This document shows positions 37,212 through 44,446 of a DNA stretch of 61,813 nucleotides, in pieces; position 1 is the stretch's first letter; each line of letters opens with the position of its first letter. The notes beneath the pieces were generated by a model. That model searched no databases. It was given only the letters and a program-made list of their open reading frames with translations, and was not told where the DNA came from. Source of the DNA: Nitrospirota bacterium (lineage in GTDB: Bacteria > Nitrospirota > JACRHJ01); the NCBI GenBank assembly GCA_021789495.1, contig JAJYJM010000010.1, positions 1 to 61,813 of the forward strand, read 5' to 3'. Both the position numbers and the translations under genes were made by a program.

Positions 37212-37767
37212 CCGCGCCTGAAATTATAGGTATGGAAAGGTTGTCGTTGATCTTGAGCGGAAGGATTTCAACTACGGCAGCCGCCAATGCCCCAGCCGCC
37301 ACAATCCACAGAGGAAGCCCCTGCCAGTAACTCCCTGCCGCGTAACCGCAGACAAGCGCGGCAAGAAAGAACGCTATCGTTCCCTGTAGGCTTTTAACAC
37401 CCGATATTTTTATCGTTCCCCACCTCTCGCCGACTATCGTCGCGCTGACGTCCCCGCAGGCGAGGAATACTATGGAGCAGATTGCAACCGGCAGGCTGAA
37501 CAGGAAGAACGAACCGAGCATCCCCATCAGGTACCAGGGCGTGCCAGTGATGCTGTGTTTCTCCGACTCCCTTATAAACGCGCCAAAGCGCCGGAACATG
37601 AAGTCGTTGAATCTCGGAAATACGAGGCGGGAGGTGTCTGCTGCCGTGGCAATGGCCGTAAGCGCGGCGAGCGCGGGAAGTCCCCGCGTCCGCCCGAGTG
37701 AGATATATGCGGCGATTATGAACAGGCCGCCAAACAGGTGATATAACTTGCGGCCAGGATGTTTCAT
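37183..37767 (-). CDS. CTP-dependent lipid kinase family protein (dolichol kinase / Dgk1-like)
   Basis: This 194-residue membrane protein has about six hydrophobic helices. It begins with GRKLYHLFGG, and the loop GDVSATIVGERWGTIKISGVKSLQG carries the conserved GD...G...G...KS pattern of the dolichol kinase/phosphatidate cytidylyltransferase-like fold. Relatives phosphorylate diacylglycerol, polyprenol or phytol with CTP. The substrate here is unknown; proximity to sphingolipid-type genes suggests a long-chain base or ceramide. Confidence 0.78.
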   Translation of the reverse strand: MKHPGRKLYHLFGGLFIIAAYISLGRTRGLPALAALTAIATAADTSRLVFPRFNDFMFRRFGAFIRESEKHSITGTPWYLMGMLGSFFLFSLPVAICSIVFLACGDVSATIVGERWGTIKISGVKSLQGTIAFFLAALVCGYAAGSYWQGLPLWIVAAGALAAAVVEILPLKINDNLSIPIISGAVIQALMHSF

Positions 37768-37803
37768 TTAAACGGCGTCCGGCTCGATTCTATTAAAACA
37801 AAC

Positions 37804-37835
37804 CTGGATTCCCAATTAAATCGTTCGGGAATGAC
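37804..37835. repeat. REP-like inverted repeat (copy 5)
   Basis: CTGGATTCCC...GGGAATGAC lies between the lipid-kinase start and the serine palmitoyltransferase stop. Another small hairpin, GCTCGC-AAAA-GCGAGC, follows at about 37855-37870 without a T-run. Confidence 0.7.
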
Positions 37836-37893
37836 GAAGAATGAACCAACACGCTCGCAAAAGCGAGCATTGCGAGTCTGCATATAAACATGG

Positions 37894-39087
37894 CTACACG
37901 TGCTTCGGCTGGAGGATGCCAAGCTCCCTGCCCACCTTCTCGAAGGCTTCGAGCACGCGGTCGAGCTGGTCGAAGGTATGGTTGGCCATGTAGCTCGTCC
38001 TGATGAGCGCCCTTCCGGGAGGCGTCGCGGGGCTGACCACGGGGTTTACGAAAACGCCTTCTTCCTGGAGCCGCCTTGTCATAATGAACGCCGTCATGTC
38101 CTCGCCCACGACGACAGGCACGACCGGCGTCTCGCTGACGCCTATGTCGTAACCCATCTCCTTGAAGCCTTTCTGCATTTTGTGGGTATTATCCCAAAGC
38201 GCCTTCCGTCTCTCAGGTTCGCTCTCGATAATATCAAGCGCGGCGATTACCGACGCCACGGATGACGGCGGCGGGCTTGCGGAAAATATCAGGGCGCGGG
38301 CATGGTGCTTTATGTAGTTTATGACGTCCCGCCCGGCAACGACAAACCCGCCGATGGAGGCAAGAGACTTGCTGTAAGTCCCCATTATAATATCCACCTT
38401 GTCTTCCAGGCCGAAATGCTCCGCGGTGCCCCTGCCGTTCTTCCCCAGGACTCCTATGCCGTGCGCGTCGTCCACCATAACGCGCGCGCCGCGTATCCTG
38501 GCCACGTCCACAATCCTCGGCAGGTCGGCTATGTCGCCTTCCATCGAGAACACGCCGTCAACTATAACCATCTTGCCGCCGTTTCCGCAGCTTGTCAGGA
38601 CGCGGTCAAGGTCTTCCATGTCGTTGTGCTTGAATTTCCTGGCCTCGCCGAAGGAGAGCCGGCAGCCGTCGATAATGCTCGCATGGTCGAGTTTGTCTAT
38701 AAACAGCGTATCGTCCTTGCCGACCACTGCGGAGATAGTGCCGAGGTTCGTCTGAAAACCGGTGGAAAAGGTAATCGCGGCGGGCTTATGCATGAACTTC
38801 GCCAGACGCTCTTCGAGTTCCTCGTGTATGTCGAGCGTGCCGTTTAGAAACCTCGACCCGGCGCAGCCGGTGCCGTATTTCTTTATGGCGGCAATCGCAG
38901 CTTCCTTTACCCTGGGGTGGTTGGTCAGGCCAAGGTAGTTGTTGGAGCCGAGCATTATCAGCGCATGGCCGTCCATTGTCACTATCGGGTCTTGCGGCGA
39001 ATCTATTCTGCGGAAATAAAGATAGGCGCCTATCGCCTTTAAGTCGTCCGCCTTTGTAAACCGTTTGCACTTCTCGAAAATGTCCAA
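37894..39087 (-). CDS. Serine palmitoyltransferase-like alpha-oxoamine synthase
   Basis: This PLP enzyme of the KBL/BioF/SPT family condenses an amino acid with an acyl thioester. The segment KYGTGCAGSRFLNGTLDIHEELE, and KHNDMEDLDRV, match bacterial serine palmitoyltransferases more than BioF or KBL. PLP lysine is Lys240 in GTYSKSLASIGGF; His135 stacks on PLP and Asp207 binds its ring nitrogen. I prefer the TTG start at 39087 (MDIFEKCKRF, the usual SPT opening) because GAGGAGG lies seven bases before it; an ATG at 39114 overlaps cerR. The alternative is another oxoamine synthase, but the adjacent CerR-like gene favours sphingoid-base synthesis. Confidence 0.85.
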   Translation of the reverse strand: MDIFEKCKRFTKADDLKAIGAYLYFRRIDSPQDPIVTMDGHALIMLGSNNYLGLTNHPRVKEAAIAAIKKYGTGCAGSRFLNGTLDIHEELEERLAKFMHKPAAITFSTGFQTNLGTISAVVGKDDTLFIDKLDHASIIDGCRLSFGEARKFKHNDMEDLDRVLTSCGNGGKMVIVDGVFSMEGDIADLPRIVDVARIRGARVMVDDAHGIGVLGKNGRGTAEHFGLEDKVDIIMGTYSKSLASIGGFVVAGRDVINYIKHHARALIFSASPPPSSVASVIAALDIIESEPERRKALWDNTHKMQKGFKEMGYDIGVSETPVVPVVVGEDMTAFIMTRRLQEEGVFVNPVVSPATPPGRALIRTSYMANHTFDQLDRVLEAFEKVGRELGILQPKHV

Positions 39088-39100
39088 GCTGTAGACCTCC

Positions 39101-40078
39101 TCAGAGCCATCCATGAAGCCTGTACCACTCGGCTGTTATTTTTGCGCCCGCCTGGAAATCAACGCGGGCCCTGAATTTTAGAACTTCCTCCGCCTTTTTT
39201 GTATCCACCACCCAGAAACGCTGTCTTATCTCCGCCATCTTCTGACGGTTAAGGAGAGCCGGCTTGCCTGAGAGAGCCGAAAGCGCCTCGGCGCATAATG
39301 CCACAGCCCCCATCAAAGGAACAGGGATGACCAGCCTCCTTGCCTTTACTCCCAAAGCGCAAGCGATTGCCTCGCCGATAGAATCCCAGTCCAGCACATC
39401 CGGATAAGCCATGAAAAAGGCATCCCCGGATTTGGTGTCCTCAAGCGCAGCTCTTATCGTTCCTTCAACTATATCAGAAACAAAACAGACTGACAGTTGC
39501 CTTTTTTCAAAAAATGCCGTCCGGAACCCTTTCCGCACCATCCCAAAGAAGACAAATATATCCCTGTCACGCGGGCCGTAAACGGACGAGGGCCTGACAA
39601 TCGCAATGTTTAAATCACCCTTTACCGCCAGCGCATGCCTTTCGGCAAGCAGTTTGCTCCTGCCGTAGTCCGAGACAGGCGCCGGATCGTCCTCTTCCCG
39701 CCTCGGTATTCCTTCACTTGACGGGCCTGCCGCCGCCTGGCTGGATACCAGGACAAATTTTCTTACCTGCCTCGCCTCACGGAGGGCCGCATCGAGCAGG
39801 TTTTCAGTCCCCTGCGCGTTTATCCGGTAATAATCGCGGGCCTTGGCGGCCTTTGTAATACCCGCGGCATGGAATATGTAATCCACACCCGCTACAGCCG
39901 CCGATAAACCGGCTGCGGCCTCGGTATCTCCCTGAACCGTCTCCACATCCAGCCCGGCGAGCCATTTAAGCTGCCCGGGGTCCCGGACAAGGCACCTCAC
40001 TTCAAAACCCTTCTTCAGGAGGGCCTCGACAAGATGGCTGCCTATGAAGCCCGTCCCTCCCGTAACCAGTGCCTTCAT
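39101..40078 (-). CDS. NAD(P)-dependent epimerase/dehydratase-family reductase, CerR-like
   Basis: This 325-residue extended SDR has GGTGFIGSH (7-15) and the catalytic pair Tyr138/Lys142 (YGRSK). The order reductase-SPT in one transcript resembles bacterial ceramide loci, where CerR, an epimerase-like SDR, reduces the 3-keto group. The two genes are 13 bases apart. Family members also act on sterols or sugars, so the activity is an inference from context. Confidence 0.75.
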   Translation of the reverse strand: MKALVTGGTGFIGSHLVEALLKKGFEVRCLVRDPGQLKWLAGLDVETVQGDTEAAAGLSAAVAGVDYIFHAAGITKAAKARDYYRINAQGTENLLDAALREARQVRKFVLVSSQAAAGPSSEGIPRREEDDPAPVSDYGRSKLLAERHALAVKGDLNIAIVRPSSVYGPRDRDIFVFFGMVRKGFRTAFFEKRQLSVCFVSDIVEGTIRAALEDTKSGDAFFMAYPDVLDWDSIGEAIACALGVKARRLVIPVPLMGAVALCAEALSALSGKPALLNRQKMAEIRQRFWVVDTKKAEEVLKFRARVDFQAGAKITAEWYRLHGWL

Positions 40079-40259
40079 CGGCTGATTTTATAATCTTTCG
40101 TCATGCTTTGCAAGATAAAAAACCCTGCGTTGCCATGCCGAGCCTTTGCCCTGAGATTAAAAAGAATTAATGACTAAATTAATATTGATTATGGTATCTT
40201 TATCTTAACTTAGTAGGTTATATATAATAACAACTTATTTAAGGACAGGCAGGTGGTAT

Positions 40260-40964
40260 ATGAGCATCGACCAGAGGTTTTACTGTAGAATACCTTATGC
40301 CGGGGATGTGGTGGTTAACGGAGCGATCCACGCAAAAGGCTCTAATATAAGCGAAGAAGGCATGTATGTATTTACGGGCCGGCCATTTGTCCCGGGGAGC
40401 ACGGTGAGGGTCGAGTTCAGCTTCGGCGGCAGAAAGTTCTCCACTGCGGCCATTGTAAAGAGTTGCGACGGTTCCATAGGGATGGGGTTGAATTTTGCGG
40501 ATTTGAGTGACGTCGAGCGCGAATATATCCGGCGTTATGTTGAAGAAAATTACGGCAAGGCCCATGCGGAGCCGAAAAAGGTAATTATAGTTGACGACAA
40601 TGCCGCCATGAGAAGGATGTATAAGACAAGGCTGGGGCTGGATGGCTACACAGTCGAGGAAGCCCAGGACGGCCTGGAAGCGGTCGGCAAGATGCAGTCC
40701 GTTCACCCCGACCTGGTAGTGCTGGATCTCTACATGAAAAGAATGGACGGATACAAGGTCTTGGCCCACATAAGGGCGAACGAGGCCCTGAAAAATACAC
40801 CCGTGATAATTTTCTCTGCACGCGGGACAAAGAACGAAATAGACCGCGCCATGTCGGCAGGCGCCTCAAAGTTTCTGCCCAAGACTACGACCTCGCCCGT
40901 CAGGCTCAGCGAGGATGTAAAAAACCTGCTCAACGCCTCGCGGAAGACAAAAAAGACAGCCTGA
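40260..40964 (+). CDS. PilZ domain-receiver domain fusion
   Basis: This 234-residue protein joins an N-terminal PilZ domain (1-100) to a CheY-like receiver (106-228). The PilZ c-di-GMP residues are present: RFYCR (Arg6, Arg10) and NISEEG (29-34), plus GMGLNF. The receiver has acidic pair Asp112-Asp113, phospho-acceptor Asp156, Ser186 and Lys208. It has no output domain, so it likely works by protein contact, joining c-di-GMP and phosphorylation signals. The 180-base AT-rich upstream gap contains TATAAT at 40223-40228 without a clear -35. Confidence 0.9.
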   Translation: MSIDQRFYCRIPYAGDVVVNGAIHAKGSNISEEGMYVFTGRPFVPGSTVRVEFSFGGRKFSTAAIVKSCDGSIGMGLNFADLSDVEREYIRRYVEENYGKAHAEPKKVIIVDDNAAMRRMYKTRLGLDGYTVEEAQDGLEAVGKMQSVHPDLVVLDLYMKRMDGYKVLAHIRANEALKNTPVIIFSARGTKNEIDRAMSAGASKFLPKTTTSPVRLSEDVKNLLNASRKTKKTA

Positions 40965-41053
40965 CCCTATTTTGCAGGATATGAAACAGCGCCGGCATGA
41001 AGACAAGGACGAATGGCGCGCGGCGTAGAGATTACAATACTCCTGCCGCAACT

Positions 41054-41093
41054 ATCAATGGGTTAGCTCGAAAAAGCTAACCCATTGATTTTA
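41054..41093 (+). terminator. Strong hairpin between the PilZ-receiver gene and tRNA-Arg
   Basis: A 15-base-pair perfect inverted repeat (41054-41068 with 41075-41089, arm CAATGGGTTAGCT) has a CGAAAA loop and is followed by TTTTA on the plus strand. It most likely terminates the PilZ-receiver transcript; it sits immediately after the 3' end of the opposing tRNA gene and may also act on that side, though without a T-run there. Confidence 0.65.
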
Positions 41094-41170
41094 TGGTGCC
41101 CCCAGCATGGCTCGAACATGCGACACCAGGTTTAGGAAACCTGTGCTCTATCCTACTGAGCTATGGGGGC
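41094..41170 (-). tRNA. tRNA-Arg (anticodon CCT)
   Basis: The 77-base minus-strand cloverleaf has a GCCCCCA acceptor arm pairing with TGGGGGC, a D-arm AGCTCAGTAGGATAGAGC, an anticodon loop TTCCTAA (anticodon CCT) on a CAGGT/ACCTG stem, a T-arm with GTTCGAGC, and an encoded CCA end. It reads AGG arginine codons. Confidence 0.95.
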
Positions 41171-41250
41171 GTAAGGCAACTTTAACTAACCGCCTATACA
41201 GTGTATCATTAAACCGGAACCGTCCGAATCCCGCTATTTTTGTCCGTCAT

Positions 41251-41278
41251 ATAGTAACCTTTTTTTATATAAAGTCAA
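41251..41278 (-). promoter_or_regulatory. Possible promoter for tRNA-Arg
   Basis: On the minus strand TTGACT (41273-41278) precedes TACTAT (41251-41256) by 16 bases in an AT-rich stretch, about 80 bases before the mature tRNA. The rest of 41171-41439 shows no gene. Confidence 0.35.
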
Positions 41279-41439
41279 TATCTTTCCATTTTAACGGAAG
41301 AATTTCGTTCTTATTTAAACCTTTTTCCGGGAAGCGAAATCTGCGGGCGTGGTTTCGGAGTAATTCAAGGGGCTGGGGCGCAGTCTGGCCGGGTTCTGGA
41401 AGGAGCGCGGACGCACAAACCCCGCGCCGCCGCTATCGT

Positions 41440-42675
41440 CTATACGCGCCCCAGCACAAGCGCCGCATTCATGCCGCCGAAGCCGAAGGCGTTGGAAAGA
41501 ATGTAATCCACACGCGCCTTGCGGCCCGTATTCGGAATGTAGTCCAGGTCGCAGTCCGGGTCGGGGTCTGTCAGGTTCAGGGTCGGCGGCAGGTATTCGT
41601 TATGGATTGCAAGGGCGCAGATGGCGGTCTCTATCGCACCTGTCGCGCCCAGCGGATGGGCGTGGAAGGGCTTCGTGCCGCTGACTGGCACTTTGTATGC
41701 GCGCTCTCCAAAAACCTTCTTTATGGCCGTGGTCTCGTTTCTGTCGTTCATCTTTGTTGAGCTTCCGTGGGCGTTGATGTAGCCGATTTGTTCAGGACTT
41801 ATCCGCGCCTGCCTGAGCGCAACGCTCACCGCCCTTGCCGCGCACTCGCCGTCGTCGCGGGATGAAACCATGTGATAGGCGTCGTTCGTGAGACCGTAAC
41901 CCAGAACCTCGGCGTATATCCTCGCGCCGCGCTCCCTTGCATGGCCCATCTCCTCAAGTATCAGCGCCGCGCTCCCCTCGCCCATGACAAAGCCGTCCCG
42001 CCCGGAATCGAAAGGCCGACAAGCGCCCTCCGGGTCGCTATTCCGGGATGTCATTGCTTTAATTAGCGTAAAAGAACCGAATGTGAGCGGAGAGAGCGGA
42101 GCCTCCGCCCCGCCCGCAATCAGCGCATCCGCACGGCCCGCGCGTATCATCTCGAACGCCTCGCCCACGGCCATTGTGCCGGACGAGCAGGAGTTGGAGT
42201 TTGTAATGTTCGGGCCGGTCAGTCCAAGCTCGATTGCGATATGACAGGATGAAGACGCGCCGAAGACGAGCGTGGCGAGGTGGGGGTTGACCCCCTTCAG
42301 ACCATTTTGCAGATAAACACTATGTTGACTCTCCGCGAAGGCCAGCCCGCCAAGGGCTGAGCCCATGACAATGCCGGTATCGGTATGGCGGGATATGTCG
42401 AGGCACGCGTCCTCTATCGCCATCCTTGCGGACGCCACGGCGAGCGCAGCAAAACGGTCGAGGCGTTTTAAGTTCTTCCCGCTTACATAATCAGCGGCGT
42501 TGAAGTCCCGCACCTCTCCCGCGACCCTCGTCCTGAAGCCGGAGGCGTTGAAGGACGTTATTTCGCTTATGCCGGAGCGGTTTGCCAGGACGCCCGCCCA
42601 AAGCCCGGATACGCCGAAGCCGACCGGGGTAACCGCGCCTATGCCGGTTATTGCGACACGTTTTTTGTCAGGCAA
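41440..42675 (-). CDS. FabF-like beta-ketoacyl-ACP synthase (ketosynthase)
   Basis: This 411-residue thiolase-fold enzyme performs decarboxylative condensation of acyl and malonyl-ACP. The catalytic Cys163 (NSCSSGT), His303 (NAHGSS), Lys335 and His340 (HAHPLGATG) sit at the E. coli FabF positions. The active-site neighbourhood SNSCSSGTMAV differs from housekeeping FabF. I start at TTG with GGAAGG upstream, three bases after the previous stop; an in-frame TTG 27 bases further up overlaps the cyclase gene. No ACP, malonyl transferase or chain-length factor adjoins it. Downstream of cyclase, U32 and methyltransferase genes, a dedicated secondary pathway seems more likely than general fatty-acid synthesis. 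Confidence 0.88.
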   Translation of the reverse strand: MPDKKRVAITGIGAVTPVGFGVSGLWAGVLANRSGISEITSFNASGFRTRVAGEVRDFNAADYVSGKNLKRLDRFAALAVASARMAIEDACLDISRHTDTGIVMGSALGGLAFAESQHSVYLQNGLKGVNPHLATLVFGASSSCHIAIELGLTGPNITNSNSCSSGTMAVGEAFEMIRAGRADALIAGGAEAPLSPLTFGSFTLIKAMTSRNSDPEGACRPFDSGRDGFVMGEGSAALILEEMGHARERGARIYAEVLGYGLTNDAYHMVSSRDDGECAARAVSVALRQARISPEQIGYINAHGSSTKMNDRNETTAIKKVFGERAYKVPVSGTKPFHAHPLGATGAIETAICALAIHNEYLPPTLNLTDPDPDCDLDYIPNTGRKARVDYILSNAFGFGGMNAALVLGRV

Positions 42676-42676
42676 T

Positions 42677-43141
42677 CTATTCCCTTCCGCCGTTCTCGGC
42701 AAGCTCTTTTATTTTTTTAAGCGTCTTAGAGGCGATATTATGGACGAAGAAACGCCCGACGATATATTTCGCCGCAAACTCGCCCAGGACAGGCCCCCAG
42801 TGCGGCTCGAATTCGTGGGTTATCCTGACGTGCGTCGTCCTTCCATTCGCCGTAACATCTTCCCTTATAATCCACTCGACATACATCCCGGTAGTAGGGC
42901 CGCCGATATGCCTGAAAATTATCCTGCCAATCTCCGGCAGAGATTTCTGGATGGATATCCAGCTTACGGGTATGCCGTCCCGGCTCGCCGCCATCTCCAC
43001 GACACGGTGGTCTCCTTCCTCCTTGAGAAGGGTTACGCGGCGGTAATGCGGAAGCCTTGCGGGCCAGCTGAGGACATCACAGGCCAGCCTGTAAACTTCT
43101 TCCGCCGGGGCGTTTATGGTTATTGTGTTTTCGGTGAACAT
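42677..43141 (-). CDS. SRPBCC-fold polyketide aromatase/cyclase-like protein
   Basis: This protein of about 154 residues has the START/SRPBCC helix-grip pattern: FTENTITINAPAEEVYRLACDVLSWPARLPHYRRV, a central beta sheet, and a long C-terminal helix (IASKTLKKIKELAENG). Its closest pattern is the type II polyketide aromatase/cyclase group. The start is uncertain: the ATG at 43141 starts right at the domain, while a GTG at 43159 has a better GGAGA site and overlaps the U32 gene. Confidence 0.78.
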   Translation of the reverse strand: MFTENTITINAPAEEVYRLACDVLSWPARLPHYRRVTLLKEEGDHRVVEMAASRDGIPVSWISIQKSLPEIGRIIFRHIGGPTTGMYVEWIIREDVTANGRTTHVRITHEFEPHWGPVLGEFAAKYIVGRFFVHNIASKTLKKIKELAENGGRE

Positions 43142-43146
43142 AGGTG

Positions 43147-44367
43147 TTAAAACCCCCACGTCTCTCCGGAGTCCATCTCGCGGAAAACTCCTTCATACTC
43201 CCGGAGAACTCCGGTTCTGAAACCCTCGTCAACCGTTACAGCCTTTTGCGTATAACGCTCGCAGTGCCCGCACTCAAGGCAATCCGAGGCGCGGCAGTCT
43301 TTCTCTCTGAAACCGGCCAGGAAACCGTCCAGCTTCTTGTTGTCGATATATGCCGGCTCGCCCTCCTGCGCGCCGATAAGCCCGCGTCTTTCCGCCAGCT
43401 TCCTGATTTTCATAAGCCCGGAAAGTCTCACATTTCCCGGCCTGAGGAAATATTTCCAGAAATGCGCGGTATTTCTAAGCCCGCCGGACTGTTTCTCTTT
43501 GTAGCCGTAAGGCTGTATCAGGTCCAGGAGATTGCCGTCGAAGCCGCCTTCCGCGTAAGCCTTTATCCGCCTCAGCATGGCCGACGCCGGGGCGCCGCGT
43601 TCCAGTATCTTGAAATTATTATAACCGAGAATCCGGTATTGTCCCAGGTCTTCGGGGCGGATAAACTCCGAGCGCAGGTAGTTCGCCGGTTCCTTAAGCT
43701 TCATATAAGAACAACGCAGGGCGCACCAGTCTATCAAAAAACCCCCGCTTCGGTGCCTCTTTTGGGAGGCGTGCGAAAGGTTCACCATGTGCTGGCCGGA
43801 GAGCGGGCAGAACATCAGGCAGTTCGAGTTCGCGATGAGCTGAAGCTCGATTTTTACCGCCTTTCTTATCGCGGCAAGCAGCCTGAAGTTCCTGTTCACG
43901 GAAATGGACTCAAGCGTTATGCAGTCCGCGCCCAAATCCTCCCAGAACTTCGCCTTGGCGACGCAGTCCACCCGCGCATAGACCCCTACCCGCACCTTCA
44001 GGGCCGGGTTATGTTTCTTTATTATCGGCAGGATGGACGGCAGGGCAATCGTTACGCTCCCGGCACCGACGGATTCGACAAAATCAATTGCCGACCTAAG
44101 GGCCTTTTGGCCTTTCCGAGTATATTCCGCGTTGTCCATGCAGGCGGGGTTCAGGAGGTAATTGAAACCGATACCCTTTCTCTTTGCCGCTTCTATATAA
44201 CTTCTCAGATTACGTACCGAAAGCGGAGAGAGCATGAAAGAGGCCCTGCCGCCGCCGATGGGGTCGGAAGGGAGCTTACCGAAAAGCTCCGTAACGGCGC
44301 CCCCGGAAAGCCCGTCCAGGAAGCCGTCTTCGAAGCACGCGGCGACGGAAAATTTTATATTCGGCAT
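43147..44367 (-). CDS. Peptidase U32-family protein (UbiU/UbiV/TrhP-like Fe-S type)
   Basis: This 406-residue TIM-barrel-like protein has four central cysteines as two CxxxC pairs (NCLMFC near 210, WCALRC near 244) before KLKEPANYLRSEFIRPED, the arrangement that holds [4Fe-4S] in UbiU/UbiV and tRNA hydroxylases. A second cluster, CRASDCLECGHC, lies near residue 370. Family members do oxygen-independent hydroxylation, others were annotated as collagenases; true protease activity is doubtful. Here it sits between a methyltransferase and polyketide-type genes, so tailoring hydroxylation is a reasonable inference. Confidence 0.82.
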   Translation of the reverse strand: MPNIKFSVAACFEDGFLDGLSGGAVTELFGKLPSDPIGGGRASFMLSPLSVRNLRSYIEAAKRKGIGFNYLLNPACMDNAEYTRKGQKALRSAIDFVESVGAGSVTIALPSILPIIKKHNPALKVRVGVYARVDCVAKAKFWEDLGADCITLESISVNRNFRLLAAIRKAVKIELQLIANSNCLMFCPLSGQHMVNLSHASQKRHRSGGFLIDWCALRCSYMKLKEPANYLRSEFIRPEDLGQYRILGYNNFKILERGAPASAMLRRIKAYAEGGFDGNLLDLIQPYGYKEKQSGGLRNTAHFWKYFLRPGNVRLSGLMKIRKLAERRGLIGAQEGEPAYIDNKKLDGFLAGFREKDCRASDCLECGHCERYTQKAVTVDEGFRTGVLREYEGVFREMDSGETWGF

Positions 44368-44414
44368 GGCAGTTTAAAAACCGTAAGAAAGCGAAACTGT
44401 CCGGCTTTTCTTTG

Positions 44415-44446
44415 GTTACTTTCTTTTCACCTGAAAAGAAAGTAAC
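44415..44446. repeat. GTTACTTTCTTTTCA inverted repeat at the methyltransferase 3' end
   Basis: Two perfect 15-base arms (44415-44429 and 44432-44446) are separated by CC. The methyltransferase stop codon and its last nine residues lie inside the repeat. From memory, GAAAAGAAAGTAACC-type repeats are dispersed in several proteobacteria; this was not checked. Confidence 0.8.

Noticed and set aside
41054..41093. Riboswitch or tRNA fragment at the 15-base hairpin
   Set aside because: It is a simple perfect stem with a six-base loop and a short T-run; a terminator explains it.
41440..43141. Full type II polyketide synthase cluster
   Set aside because: Only one ketosynthase is present, with no chain-length factor or ACP next to it, so I describe a partial or atypical set rather than a standard minimal PKS.
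43144..44445. Long plus-strand open frame opposite the U32 gene
   Set aside because: The minus-strand frame has clear Fe-S cysteine motifs and packed gene borders; the plus frame has none.
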